From assembly GCF_005937985.2 (NCBI RefSeq), contig NZ_CP042172.1:2728001-2792000 (forward strand): 64,000 nucleotides of DNA, read 5' to 3'. Position 1 is the first letter of the stretch. Every line of letters begins with the position of its first letter. A program made the position numbers and the translations under genes. The notes beneath the pieces are model-generated. The model had not been told where the DNA came from and searched no databases. It saw nothing but the letters and a program-made list of their open reading frames with translations. The stretch comes from Arthrobacter sp. KBS0702 (GTDB taxonomy: Bacteria > Actinomycetota > Actinomycetes > Actinomycetales > Micrococcaceae). Below, one piece after another: positions 57,384 through 64,000 of this stretch.

Positions 57384-57962
57384 TTAGGCGGACTGAGCCG
57401 CCTTGATGGCCTGCATGACGCGGTCGGTAACCTCGTCGATGCCGCCGATGCCGTCCACCTGGGTGAGGATGCCGCGGTCGGCGTACTTGGCGACCACAGC
57501 CTCCGTCTGGCCGTGGTAGAGGTCCAGCCGGTGGCGGATGACGGCTTCGTTGTCATCGCTGCGGCCGGTGTCCTTGGCGCGGCCCAGCAGGCGCTTGACG
57601 AGTTCCTCGTCGTCGGCCGTGAGCTGCAGGACGACGTCGAGCTTCTGCTCGCCGTCCGCAAGGATCGCGTCGAGGTAGTCCACCTGCGCGGTGGTCCGCG
57701 GGTAGCCGTCGAGCAGGAAGCCTGCTTCGACGTCGTCCTCAGTGAGGCGGTCCCGGACCATCTTGTTGGTGACGCTGTCCGGGACGAAGTCGCCCGCGTC
57801 CATGAACTTCTTGGCTTCGATGCCGAGCGGCGTCTCACCCTTGACGTTGGCACGGAAAATGTCTCCGGTGGAAATCGCAACAACGCCGAGGCGCTCCGAA
57901 ATGCGTTCCGCCTGCGTCCCCTTGCCAGAACCGGGAGGTCCGATAATCAACATTCTCGTCAT
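57384..57962 (-). CDS. adk: adenylate kinase (short, LID-less form)
   Basis: Balances AMP, ADP and ATP. It has 192 residues, the short actinobacterial form without the long zinc-type LID. P-loop GPPGSGKGTQAERIS is at about 8-22, STGDIFRANV near 31 and LLDGYPRT near 83. Its ATG overlaps the secY stop (ATGA), indicating coupled translation. Confidence 0.97.
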   Translation of the reverse strand: MTRMLIIGPPGSGKGTQAERISERLGVVAISTGDIFRANVKGETPLGIEAKKFMDAGDFVPDSVTNKMVRDRLTEDDVEAGFLLDGYPRTTAQVDYLDAILADGEQKLDVVLQLTADDEELVKRLLGRAKDTGRSDDNEAVIRHRLDLYHGQTEAVVAKYADRGILTQVDGIGGIDEVTDRVMQAIKAAQSA

Positions 57963-59269
57963 CGCAAAAGCCCTTCGTAGTGACGCTGCTGTAGCTGCGC
58001 ATCAATCTGCTTGACGGTCTCCAAACCTACGCCCACCATGATCAGGATCGAGGTGCCGCCGAACGGGAAGTTCTGGTTGGCGTTGATCAGGACCAAGGCA
58101 ATCAGCGGGATCAGGGCCACCAGGCCCAGGTAGAACGCGCCGGGCAGGGTGATCCTGGAAAGCACATACTGCAGGTAGTCCGCGGTCGGCTTGCCGGCAC
58201 GGATACCCGGAATGAAGCCGCCGTACTTCTTCATGTTGTCAGAAACTTCCTCAGGGTTGAAAGTGATCGCAACATAGAAGTAAGTGAAGAACACAATCAT
58301 GGCGAAGTAGAGGGCCATGTAGATGGGGTGGTCACCGCGGGTGAGGTTGTTGTTGATCCACTCGACCCACGGCGCCATGGGCTCACCGGGCGCGGGACGG
58401 TTGAACTGGGAGATCAGGCCCGGCAGGTACAGCATCGAAGACGCGAAGATGACGGGCACGACGCCGGCCATGTTCACCTTGATGGGGATGTACGTGCTGG
58501 TGCCACCCACCGTGCGGCGGCCGATCATGCGCTTGGCGTACTGCACCGGGATGCGGCGCTGGGACTGCTCCACGAAGACGACGAGCGCCACGGTCAGCAG
58601 GCCGATGGCCAGGACCATAAAGAAGGTACCGGGGCCCTGGGAAGTCCAGATGGCGCCGAGGGAGGTCGGGAATCCGGCGGCGATCGAGGTGAAGATCAAC
58701 AGCGACATGCCGTTGCCCACGCCCTTCTCGGTCACGAGCTCGCCCATCCACATGATCAGGCCGGTGCCGGCAGTCAAGGTGATGATGATCAGGATGGTGG
58801 TGATGATGCTCGCGTCCGGGATGATCGGCAGCTGGCAGTTGGGCAGCAGCTGGCCGGAGCGCGCCAGCGACACCAGCGTGGTGGCGTTGAGCAGGCCCAG
58901 GGCGATCGTCAGGTACCGGGTGTACTGGGTCAGCTTGGACTGGCCCGAGGCACCCTCGTCGTAGAGCTGCTGGAACCGGGGAATGACCACGCGGAGCAGC
59001 TGGACGATGATACTGGCCGTGATGTACGGCATGATCCCGAGCGCGAAGATTGAGACCTGCAGCAATGCACCGCCGCTGAACAGGTTGACGAGCTGGTAGA
59101 TCCCGCCCGAGGTCTGACCGTTCTGCAAGCATTGCTGGACATTCTGGTAGTTCACACCAGGCGAGGGGATGAAGGCACCCAAGCGGAAGATTGTGATGAT
59201 TCCCAGCGTGAACAACAACTTGCGTCGCAGATCAGGCGTGCGAAAGGCCCGGCCAAATGCGCTAAGCAA
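57959..59269 (-). CDS. secY: protein translocase subunit SecY
   Basis: Channel of the Sec translocon, 436 residues, ten predicted membrane helices. It opens LSAFGRAFRTPDLRRKLLFT. The GMSLLIFTSIAAGFPTSLGA region and the C-terminal QRHYEGLLR tail are typical. It starts at TTG 59269 behind AGGAGGAC. It is cut off from rplO by an intrinsic terminator, so secY-adk-map probably has its own promoter in 59270-59378. Confidence 0.97.
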   Translation of the reverse strand: MLSAFGRAFRTPDLRRKLLFTLGIITIFRLGAFIPSPGVNYQNVQQCLQNGQTSGGIYQLVNLFSGGALLQVSIFALGIMPYITASIIVQLLRVVIPRFQQLYDEGASGQSKLTQYTRYLTIALGLLNATTLVSLARSGQLLPNCQLPIIPDASIITTILIIITLTAGTGLIMWMGELVTEKGVGNGMSLLIFTSIAAGFPTSLGAIWTSQGPGTFFMVLAIGLLTVALVVFVEQSQRRIPVQYAKRMIGRRTVGGTSTYIPIKVNMAGVVPVIFASSMLYLPGLISQFNRPAPGEPMAPWVEWINNNLTRGDHPIYMALYFAMIVFFTYFYVAITFNPEEVSDNMKKYGGFIPGIRAGKPTADYLQYVLSRITLPGAFYLGLVALIPLIALVLINANQNFPFGGTSILIMVGVGLETVKQIDAQLQQRHYEGLLR

Positions 59270-59378
59270 GCGTCCTCCTGAGTATTAAGTAAAGTCGTGT
59301 GAGATAGGTCAAATAAACCCAACAACCGAGTCTAACGGGTGGATGTGCCCGGCGAACAATCCGCAGGGCGGGAAAACG

Positions 59379-59424
59379 AAAAAACTCCCGGCACCAAGGG
59401 CGTGAGCCCCGGTGCCGGGAGTTT
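59379..59424 (-). terminator. intrinsic terminator after rplO
   Basis: AAACTCCCGGCACC (59382-59395) pairs perfectly with GGTGCCGGGAGTTT (59411-59424). Read on the minus strand the stem is followed by a T run, ending the spc operon. Confidence 0.92.
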
Positions 59425-59453
59425 CAACAACGGGCGACTGCCCCGCCGCCTCG

Positions 59454-59948
59454 TTAGAGGGCGGTGGTGCTTCCGCCTGCTGCTGCAATCTTTTCTGCGG
59501 CGCTGGCCGAGAATGCGTGGACGGTGACGTCAACCTTGACGGTGATGTCGCCGGTGCCCAGCACCTTGACGGGCTGGTTCTTGCGAACGGCACCCTTTTC
59601 GACCAGGTTCTCCACGGTGACTGCGCCACCTTCCGGGAACAGCTCGTTGAGCTTGTCCAGGTTTACAACCTGGTACTCAACCCGGAACGGGTTCTTGAAG
59701 CCGCGCAGCTTCGGCAGGCGCATGTGCAGCGGCAGTTGGCCGCCGGCAAAGCCAGCCTTGATCTGGTAACGGGCCTTCGTACCCTTGGTACCGCGACCAG
59801 CGGTCTTACCCTTGGAACCTTCACCACGACCAACGCGGGTCTTGGCGGTCTTGGCACCCGGGGCGGGACGCAGGTGGTGAACCTTCAGTGCGTTCTGCTT
59901 CTCAGCATCGGCGCCCTGTGCCTTTTCGGCGGTGTTCTTCTCTGCCAT
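59454..59948 (-). CDS. rplO: 50S ribosomal protein L15
   Basis: Late-assembly large-subunit protein, 164 residues. After a ~22-residue acidic N-terminal extension comes [20 protein letters not shown] (about 21-40), then [20 protein letters not shown] and the conserved [20 protein letters not shown]. It abuts rpmD with no gap. Confidence 0.97.
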   Translation of the reverse strand: MAEKNTAEKAQGADAEKQNALKVHHLRPAPGAKTAKTRVGRGEGSKGKTAGRGTKGTKARYQIKAGFAGGQLPLHMRLPKLRGFKNPFRVEYQVVNLDKLNELFPEGGAVTVENLVEKGAVRKNQPVKVLGTGDITVKVDVTVHAFSASAAEKIAAAGGSTTAL

Positions 59949-60155
59949 TTACTTCGCCTCCTCTACCTTTACCAGGTGCGGAACCGTGTTGAGCATTCCA
60001 ACGGTCACGGCGTCGGCGGTGCGGACAACGGTGTGTCCGATCCGCTTCAGGCCGAGGGACCGAAGGGTGTCGCGCTGGTTCTGCTTGCCGCCAATGGCGG
60101 ACTTGATCTGAGTGATCTCCAACTGAGCGTCGGAGGGAATCAGGTTCTTAGCCAT
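59949..60155 (-). CDS. rpmD: 50S ribosomal protein L30
   Basis: 68-residue protein with the [20 protein letters not shown] core (about 14-33) and [12 protein letters not shown]. It lies between rpsE and rplO, its usual place, separated from rpsE by 3 bp. Confidence 0.96.
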   Translation of the reverse strand: MAKNLIPSDAQLEITQIKSAIGGKQNQRDTLRSLGLKRIGHTVVRTADAVTVGMLNTVPHLVKVEEAK

Positions 60156-60158
60156 GAC

Positions 60159-60860
60159 TCAGACACCTGCCTTCTGGTTCAGGAGCGCCTTCACCATTGC
60201 CGGCGGAGCGATCTCGTCGAGGGGCAGGCCGCGGCGTGCTGCCACTGCTGCCGGCTCTTCGAGGCGCTTCAGTGCATCAACGGTCGCGTGAACGATGTTG
60301 ATGGCGTTGGAGGAACCGAGCGACTTGGAGAGGATGTCGTGGATGCCCACGCACTCCAGTACTGCACGGACCGGACCACCGGCGATAACACCGGTACCGG
60401 CGGAAGCCGGACGCAGCATGACGACGCCTGCAGCGGCTTCACCCTGTACGCGGTGCGGGATGGTGCTGCCGATGCGGGGAACGCGGAAGAAGGACTTCTT
60501 GGCCTCTTCAACGCCCTTCGCGATGGCGGCGGGAACTTCCTTAGCCTTGCCGTAGCCGACGCCGACCATACCGTTGCCGTCACCGACGACGACGAGGGCG
60601 GTGAAGCTGAAGCGACGACCACCCTTGACGACCTTGGAAACACGGTTGATGGTTACGACGCGCTCTACGAACTGGCTCTTCTCGGCTTCGCGGCCGCCGT
60701 CGCGGCCACCACGGCCACCACGGCCCTGGCCGCGGTCGCCACGCTCGCCACGACGGGCGCCACCACGGCGGTCGTCAGTGGTAGCAGGCGCAGCGGTCTC
60801 AGTTGCCGGAGCAGCTACAGCTTCAGTCACCTGAATGTCCTTTTCGTTATTTTCGGTCAC
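60159..60860 (-). CDS. rpsE: 30S ribosomal protein S5 with RGG-rich N-terminus
   Basis: Fidelity protein at the mRNA entry site, 233 residues. The core begins [20 protein letters not shown] (about 64-83), with [15 protein letters not shown] and the C-terminal [12 protein letters not shown]. An extra ~60-residue N-terminus carries Arg/Gly repeats ([20 protein letters not shown], about 33-52), suggesting nonspecific RNA binding. Its ATG overlaps the rplR stop by 4 nt. Confidence 0.97.
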   Translation of the reverse strand: MTENNEKDIQVTEAVAAPATETAAPATTDDRRGGARRGERGDRGQGRGGRGGRDGGREAEKSQFVERVVTINRVSKVVKGGRRFSFTALVVVGDGNGMVGVGYGKAKEVPAAIAKGVEEAKKSFFRVPRIGSTIPHRVQGEAAAGVVMLRPASAGTGVIAGGPVRAVLECVGIHDILSKSLGSSNAINIVHATVDALKRLEEPAAVAARRGLPLDEIAPPAMVKALLNQKAGV

Positions 60861-61240
60861 AGTGCCAGCCCACCTTCACGTGCGCCGTCAGCGACGGCGG
60901 CGATCCGGCCGTGGTACTTGTTACCACCGCGGTCGAAGACAACAGCTTCGATACCGGCAGCCTTGGCACGCTCGGCGACGAGCTCGCCAACGCGCTTGGC
61001 CTTGGCAGTCTTGTCACCGTCGAATGCACGAAGGTCGGCTTCCAGCGTGGAGGCGCTCGCTACGGTCAGGCCCTTGGTGTCATCGACAACCTGGACGAAT
61101 ACGTGGCGGGCGGAGCGGTTGACGACCAGACGAGGACGTACAGCCGTACCGGAGATGCGCTTGCGGATACGAAGCTGGCGGCGGCTGCGCTGGGCAGACT
61201 TGCTCTTGTTCGAACGCTTCTTGTTAATTGCGATGGCCAT
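60857..61240 (-). CDS. rplR: 50S ribosomal protein L18
   Basis: 5S rRNA-binding protein, 127 residues. The basic N-terminus [20 protein letters not shown] (7-26) precedes the core [20 protein letters not shown]. The C-terminus has [20 protein letters not shown]. It lies 2 bp after rplF. Confidence 0.97.
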   Translation of the reverse strand: MAIAINKKRSNKSKSAQRSRRQLRIRKRISGTAVRPRLVVNRSARHVFVQVVDDTKGLTVASASTLEADLRAFDGDKTAKAKRVGELVAERAKAAGIEAVVFDRGGNKYHGRIAAVADGAREGGLAL

Positions 61241-61242
61241 GG

Positions 61243-61779
61243 TTACTTACCAGCCTTTCCGACCTTGCGGCGGATGACTTCGCCGGCGTAGCGGATGCCC
61301 TTGCCCTTGTAGGGGTCCGGCTTCCGCAGCTTGCGAATGTTGGCAGCAACTTCGCCGACCTGCTGCTTGGAGATACCTGAAACAGAGAGCTTGGTCGGGG
61401 TCTCAACTGCAAAGGTGATGCCGTTCGGAGCCGAGACGTTGACCGGGTGGCTGTAGCCCAGAGCGAACTCCAGGTCAGAACCCTTGGCCTGAACGCGGTA
61501 ACCGGTACCGACGATCTCAAGCTTCTTCTCGTAGCCTTCGGTAACGCCCTGGATCATGTTGGCGATCAGGGTGCGGGTCAGGCCGTGCAGCGAACGGGAG
61601 GCGCGCTCGTCGTTCGGGCGGGCGACAGTCAGGGTGCCATCTTCCAGGGTGACCTCGATCGGGCTGGCCACAGTGTGGCTCAGCTCGCCCTTGGATCCCT
61701 TGACGCTGACGACAGAGCCGTCAACCTTGACCTCAACGCCGGCAGGAACGGTGATGGGGAGACGTCCAATACGTGACAT
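61243..61779 (-). CDS. rplF: 50S ribosomal protein L6
   Basis: 178 residues at the factor-binding region of the large subunit. It opens [20 protein letters not shown] (1-20). The signature [19 protein letters not shown] is at about 153-171. It follows rpsH by 18 bp. Confidence 0.98.
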   Translation of the reverse strand: MSRIGRLPITVPAGVEVKVDGSVVSVKGSKGELSHTVASPIEVTLEDGTLTVARPNDERASRSLHGLTRTLIANMIQGVTEGYEKKLEIVGTGYRVQAKGSDLEFALGYSHPVNVSAPNGITFAVETPTKLSVSGISKQQVGEVAANIRKLRKPDPYKGKGIRYAGEVIRRKVGKAGK

Positions 61780-61797
61780 TATTCTCTTCCTTTCCCG

Positions 61798-62196
61798 TTA
61801 CCAGACGTAAGCGAGGACTTCGCCGCCCACGCCCTTCTTGCCGGCCTGCTTGTCAGTCAGGAGGCCGGAAGAGGTGGACAGGATTGCGATACCCAGGCCA
61901 CCGAGCACGTGCGGCAGGTTGGTGGACTTTGCGTAAACGCGCAGCCCCGGCTTGGAAATACGACGAACGCCAGCGATGGAACGCTCGCGGTTCGGACCGA
62001 ACTTGAGCTCGAGGGTCAGCTTCTTGCCAACCTCCGCGTCTTCTTCCTTCCAGGAGGCGATGAAGCCCTCTGCCTTCAGGATGTCAGCAACGCGTGCCTT
62101 GAGCTTGCTGTAAGGCATAGACACGGAATCGTGGTATGCCGAGTTTGCATTGCGCAGACGCGTAAGCATATCTGCGACAGGATCTGTCATAGTCAT
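61798..62196 (-). CDS. rpsH: 30S ribosomal protein S8
   Basis: Central-domain 16S rRNA-binding protein, 132 residues. It opens [20 protein letters not shown] (1-20) and has the C-terminal [20 protein letters not shown]. rpsN (S14) would normally sit between rplE and rpsH; the 80-bp gap here holds no such gene, so S14 is encoded elsewhere. Confidence 0.98.
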   Translation of the reverse strand: MTMTDPVADMLTRLRNANSAYHDSVSMPYSKLKARVADILKAEGFIASWKEEDAEVGKKLTLELKFGPNRERSIAGVRRISKPGLRVYAKSTNLPHVLGGLGIAILSTSSGLLTDKQAGKKGVGGEVLAYVW

Positions 62197-62276
62197 GTGG
62201 GCTCTTGCCCTTCCTCATAACGGTTTCCGCTGCCCTGGCGTCAGAGCCAGCCAGCCGGACCTTCTATGTAGCTAGA

Positions 62277-62858
62277 TTAATCTTCGGTCTTGAACGGGAA
62301 GCCAAGCGCCTTGAGCAGCGCGCGGCCTTCGTCGTCGGTCTTGGCAGTGGTCACGACGGTGATGTCCATGCCGCGAACGCGGTCAATGGAATCCTGGTCG
62401 ATCTCGTGGAACATAACCTGCTCGGTCAGACCGAAGGTGTAGTTGCCGTTGCCGTCGAACTGCTTGCCGCTGAGACCCCGGAAGTCGCGGATACGCGGCA
62501 GTGCCAGCGTGACCAGACGGTCCAGGAATTCCCACATACGGTCGCCACGCAGAGTTGCGTGCGCACCGATCGGCATGCCTTCGCGCAGCTTGAACTGTGC
62601 GATCGACTTGCGGGCCTTGGTTACCTGCGGCTTCTGGCCGGTGATCAGGGTCAGATCGCGGACAGCGCCGTCGATCAGCTTGGAGTCCTTGGCGGCATCT
62701 CCAACACCCATGTTCACAACGACCTTCACCAGACGGGGAACCTGGTTGACGTTCTCGTACTTGAATTCCTCAACGAGCGCGCTCTTGATGGAATCCGCGT
62801 ACTTGGTCTTCAGACGAGGAACGATCTTGCTTGCCGGAGTCTCGAGAGTCTCAGTCAT
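62277..62858 (-). CDS. rplE: 50S ribosomal protein L5
   Basis: 5S rRNA-binding protein, 193 residues. Core motifs: [20 protein letters not shown] (about 39-58), [20 protein letters not shown] and [20 protein letters not shown]. Its start overlaps the rplX stop by 1 nt, suggesting coupled translation. Confidence 0.98.
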   Translation of the reverse strand: MTETLETPASKIVPRLKTKYADSIKSALVEEFKYENVNQVPRLVKVVVNMGVGDAAKDSKLIDGAVRDLTLITGQKPQVTKARKSIAQFKLREGMPIGAHATLRGDRMWEFLDRLVTLALPRIRDFRGLSGKQFDGNGNYTFGLTEQVMFHEIDQDSIDRVRGMDITVVTTAKTDDEGRALLKALGFPFKTED

Positions 62859-63217
62859 TAGATGTCCTTCCCTGAGCTCTTGGCCACGCGGACGCGCACT
62901 TCACGCTTCACGCCATCGCGCTCAACGGTCTCGGTGCGGAAACCGACGCGGGTGGGCTTCTTGGTGGAGGGGTCAACCAGGGCCACGTTGGAGATGTGGA
63001 TTGAAGCCTCAACGACCTCGATGCCACCGGTCTTGGTGCCGCGCTGCGACTGACCGACCTTGGTGTGCTTGGTTACGCGGTTAATGCCTTCAACCAACAC
63101 GCGGTTGGTCTCCGGGAATACGCGCAGAACCTTGCCCTGCTTGCCACGGTCGCCGCCGCGCTCAGCCTTGGCGCCAGTGATGACCTGAACGAGGTCACCC
63201 TTTTTGATCTTAGCCAT
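62858..63217 (-). CDS. rplX: 50S ribosomal protein L24
   Basis: Assembly initiator with an N-terminal KOW motif, 119 residues: [20 protein letters not shown] (5-24) then [20 protein letters not shown]. It lies 3 bp after rplN in the spc operon. Confidence 0.97.
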   Translation of the reverse strand: MAKIKKGDLVQVITGAKAERGGDRGKQGKVLRVFPETNRVLVEGINRVTKHTKVGQSQRGTKTGGIEVVEASIHISNVALVDPSTKKPTRVGFRTETVERDGVKREVRVRVAKSSGKDI

Positions 63218-63220
63218 GGA

Positions 63221-63589
63221 CTAGAGCACCTCCGGAGCCAGAGAAACGATCTTCATGAACTTCTTGTCGCGAAGTTCACGACCAACCGGTCCGAAGATAC
63301 GGGTACCACGGGGGTCACCGTCGTTCTTCAGGATCACAGCTGCGTTCTCGTCAAACTTGATGTAGGAACCATCCGCACGGCGGCGTTCCTTCTTGGTACG
63401 GACGATGACAGCCTTGACGACGTCGCCCTTCTTTACGTTGCCGCCCGGAATTGCGTCCTTGACGGTAGCGACGATCACGTCGCCAATGCCTGCGTAGCGA
63501 CGGCCAGATCCACCGAGAACGCGAATGGTAAGGATTTCCTTAGCACCCGTGTTGTCGGCGACCTTGAGTCGCGACTCCTGCTGAATCAC
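63221..63589 (-). CDS. rplN: 50S ribosomal protein L14
   Basis: Subunit-interface protein, 122 residues. It opens [20 protein letters not shown] (1-20) and has the signature [20 protein letters not shown]. First gene of the spc operon here; the 411 bp upstream carry a leader and repeats rather than rpsQ, so a promoter in that gap is expected. Confidence 0.98.
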   Translation of the reverse strand: MIQQESRLKVADNTGAKEILTIRVLGGSGRRYAGIGDVIVATVKDAIPGGNVKKGDVVKAVIVRTKKERRRADGSYIKFDENAAVILKNDGDPRGTRIFGPVGRELRDKKFMKIVSLAPEVL

Positions 63590-63826
63590 TATTTACTCCT
63601 TGCGTCGCGCCGGTTCTCAGACCGAAAATCGTCCTACGGAATGAGCCTTGCGGAACGGTTGATCGGGGTGTCTCTTGACCTGCCTGGATTTTGCCAGACC
63701 AGGCCTAAACGCCCGTGCCAAAAACAGTTGCTTCCCGGGCACGCGAGGCGCGAGGGGGCACTATGCCGTGGCACGATTGTTTACGAGGTTGACGATGACG
63801 CACGAAAGGCGCCATACAAACTCAAA

Positions 63827-63835
63827 ATCTTAGCA
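63827..63835 (-). promoter_or_regulatory. candidate extended -10 promoter of the spc operon
   Basis: On the minus strand TGCTAAGAT combines TG-n with TAAGAT. It lies 238 bp before the rplN start; no good -35 box is seen. Confidence 0.3.
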
Positions 63836-63885
63836 CGTTTCCGCCACATCCCCATATCACAGCTTCCCGCCCCCGCCCCACCCAA

Positions 63886-63913
63886 AAAGCGCGAACGGAC
63901 ACTTGAGGCCCGC
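63886..63913. repeat. 28-bp direct repeat, copy 1
   Basis: AAAGCGCGAACGGACACTTG plus GAGGCCCGC-type end; an exact copy starts at 63942. Confidence 0.88.
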
Positions 63914-63941
63914 CCGCCGGCTCCGCTCCCCCACCCCGCCC

Positions 63942-63969
63942 AAAGCGCGAACGGACACTTGAGGCCCGC
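63942..63969. repeat. 28-bp direct repeat, copy 2
   Basis: Exact copy of 63886-63913, 56 bp downstream. The following GAAAGCGCCCC and GGGGCGC (about 63969-63990) form a short hairpin, then GAAGTGT, an inverted fragment of the repeat core. Confidence 0.85.
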
Positions 63970-64000
63970 GAAAGCGCCCCGCCGGGGCGCGAAGTGTACG

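Larger units (their letters stand above)
63590..64000. other. spc-operon leader and repeat region, no gene
   Basis: No coding region is supported in these 411 bp to the window edge. It holds a small hairpin near 63680-63702 (GCCTGG/CCAGGC), an extended -10 candidate at 63827 and the 28-bp direct repeats at 63886 and 63942. Confidence 0.6.

Noticed and set aside
62197..62276. Missing rpsN (S14) taken as a deletion or assembly gap
   Set aside because: The 80-bp spacer between rplE and rpsH looks like a normal leader, and many actinobacteria keep S14 elsewhere, so no defect is implied.

Overview
The window reads as a stretch of the main chromosome of a high-GC Gram-positive actinobacterium, most likely Arthrobacter or a close relative in the Micrococcaceae. 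The evidence is the very GC-rich coding DNA with frequent GTG and TTG starts, the mycothiol gene mshA next to ino1, a TreX-TreY-TreZ trehalose operon, short actinobacterial ribosomal operons, and Tad pili without a secretin. Species cannot be fixed by eye.

Layout. Positions 1-634 hold the start of alr. A repeat-rich gap (694-1076) follows. Next come a PfkB kinase and a divergent GH4 glycosidase, a GNAT acetyltransferase, mshA, fhs, a DUF559 gene lying between two matching 61-bp stem-loops, and ino1. Positions 9800-17219 hold an aldo/keto reductase and treZ, treY and treX, all on the minus strand. Positions 17294-26965 hold nnr, acpS, glmS, coaA, a Tat lipoprotein VanY-type peptidase, a broken membrane-protein gene, mscL and glmM. 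rpsI and rplM follow. Positions 28462-44209 carry two complete, collinear Tad (type IVc) pilus loci back to back, served by one prepilin peptidase gene. They are followed by an Hpt-like protein lacking its histidine and a divergent two-component system. From 47453 to the end, ribosomal housekeeping genes run on the minus strand: truA, rplQ, rpoA, rpsK, rpsM, rpmJ, infA; then a P1-family peptidase and a sugar ABC cassette (plus strand); then map, adk, secY and the spc operon (rplO back to rplN).

How the genes work together. glmS and glmM make the glucosamine phosphates for UDP-GlcNAc. ino1 makes inositol phosphate, and MshA joins the two for mycothiol. alr, the VanY-like peptidase and glmS/glmM serve the cell wall. 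TreX, TreY and TreZ turn glycogen or maltodextrin into trehalose. The two Tad loci should each build a Flp pilus from their own pilins, TadE/TadG minor pilins, CpaB, CpaE, the CpaF motor and the TadB/TadC platform.

Most notable observations: (1) the duplicated Tad locus, with a strong hairpin after the pilin gene(s) in both copies; (2) a recurrent TANNNT-N6-8-start arrangement before about ten genes, which predicts leaderless mRNAs; (3) a textbook intrinsic terminator inside the first codons of truA, whose own promoter also looks leaderless; (4) a DUF559 gene bracketed by matching stem-loops; (5) a membrane-protein gene with an early stop and a 1-nt frameshift; (6) accessory modules placed at operon joints of an otherwise conserved housekeeping backbone. 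All family calls come from reading motifs; no database search was run.
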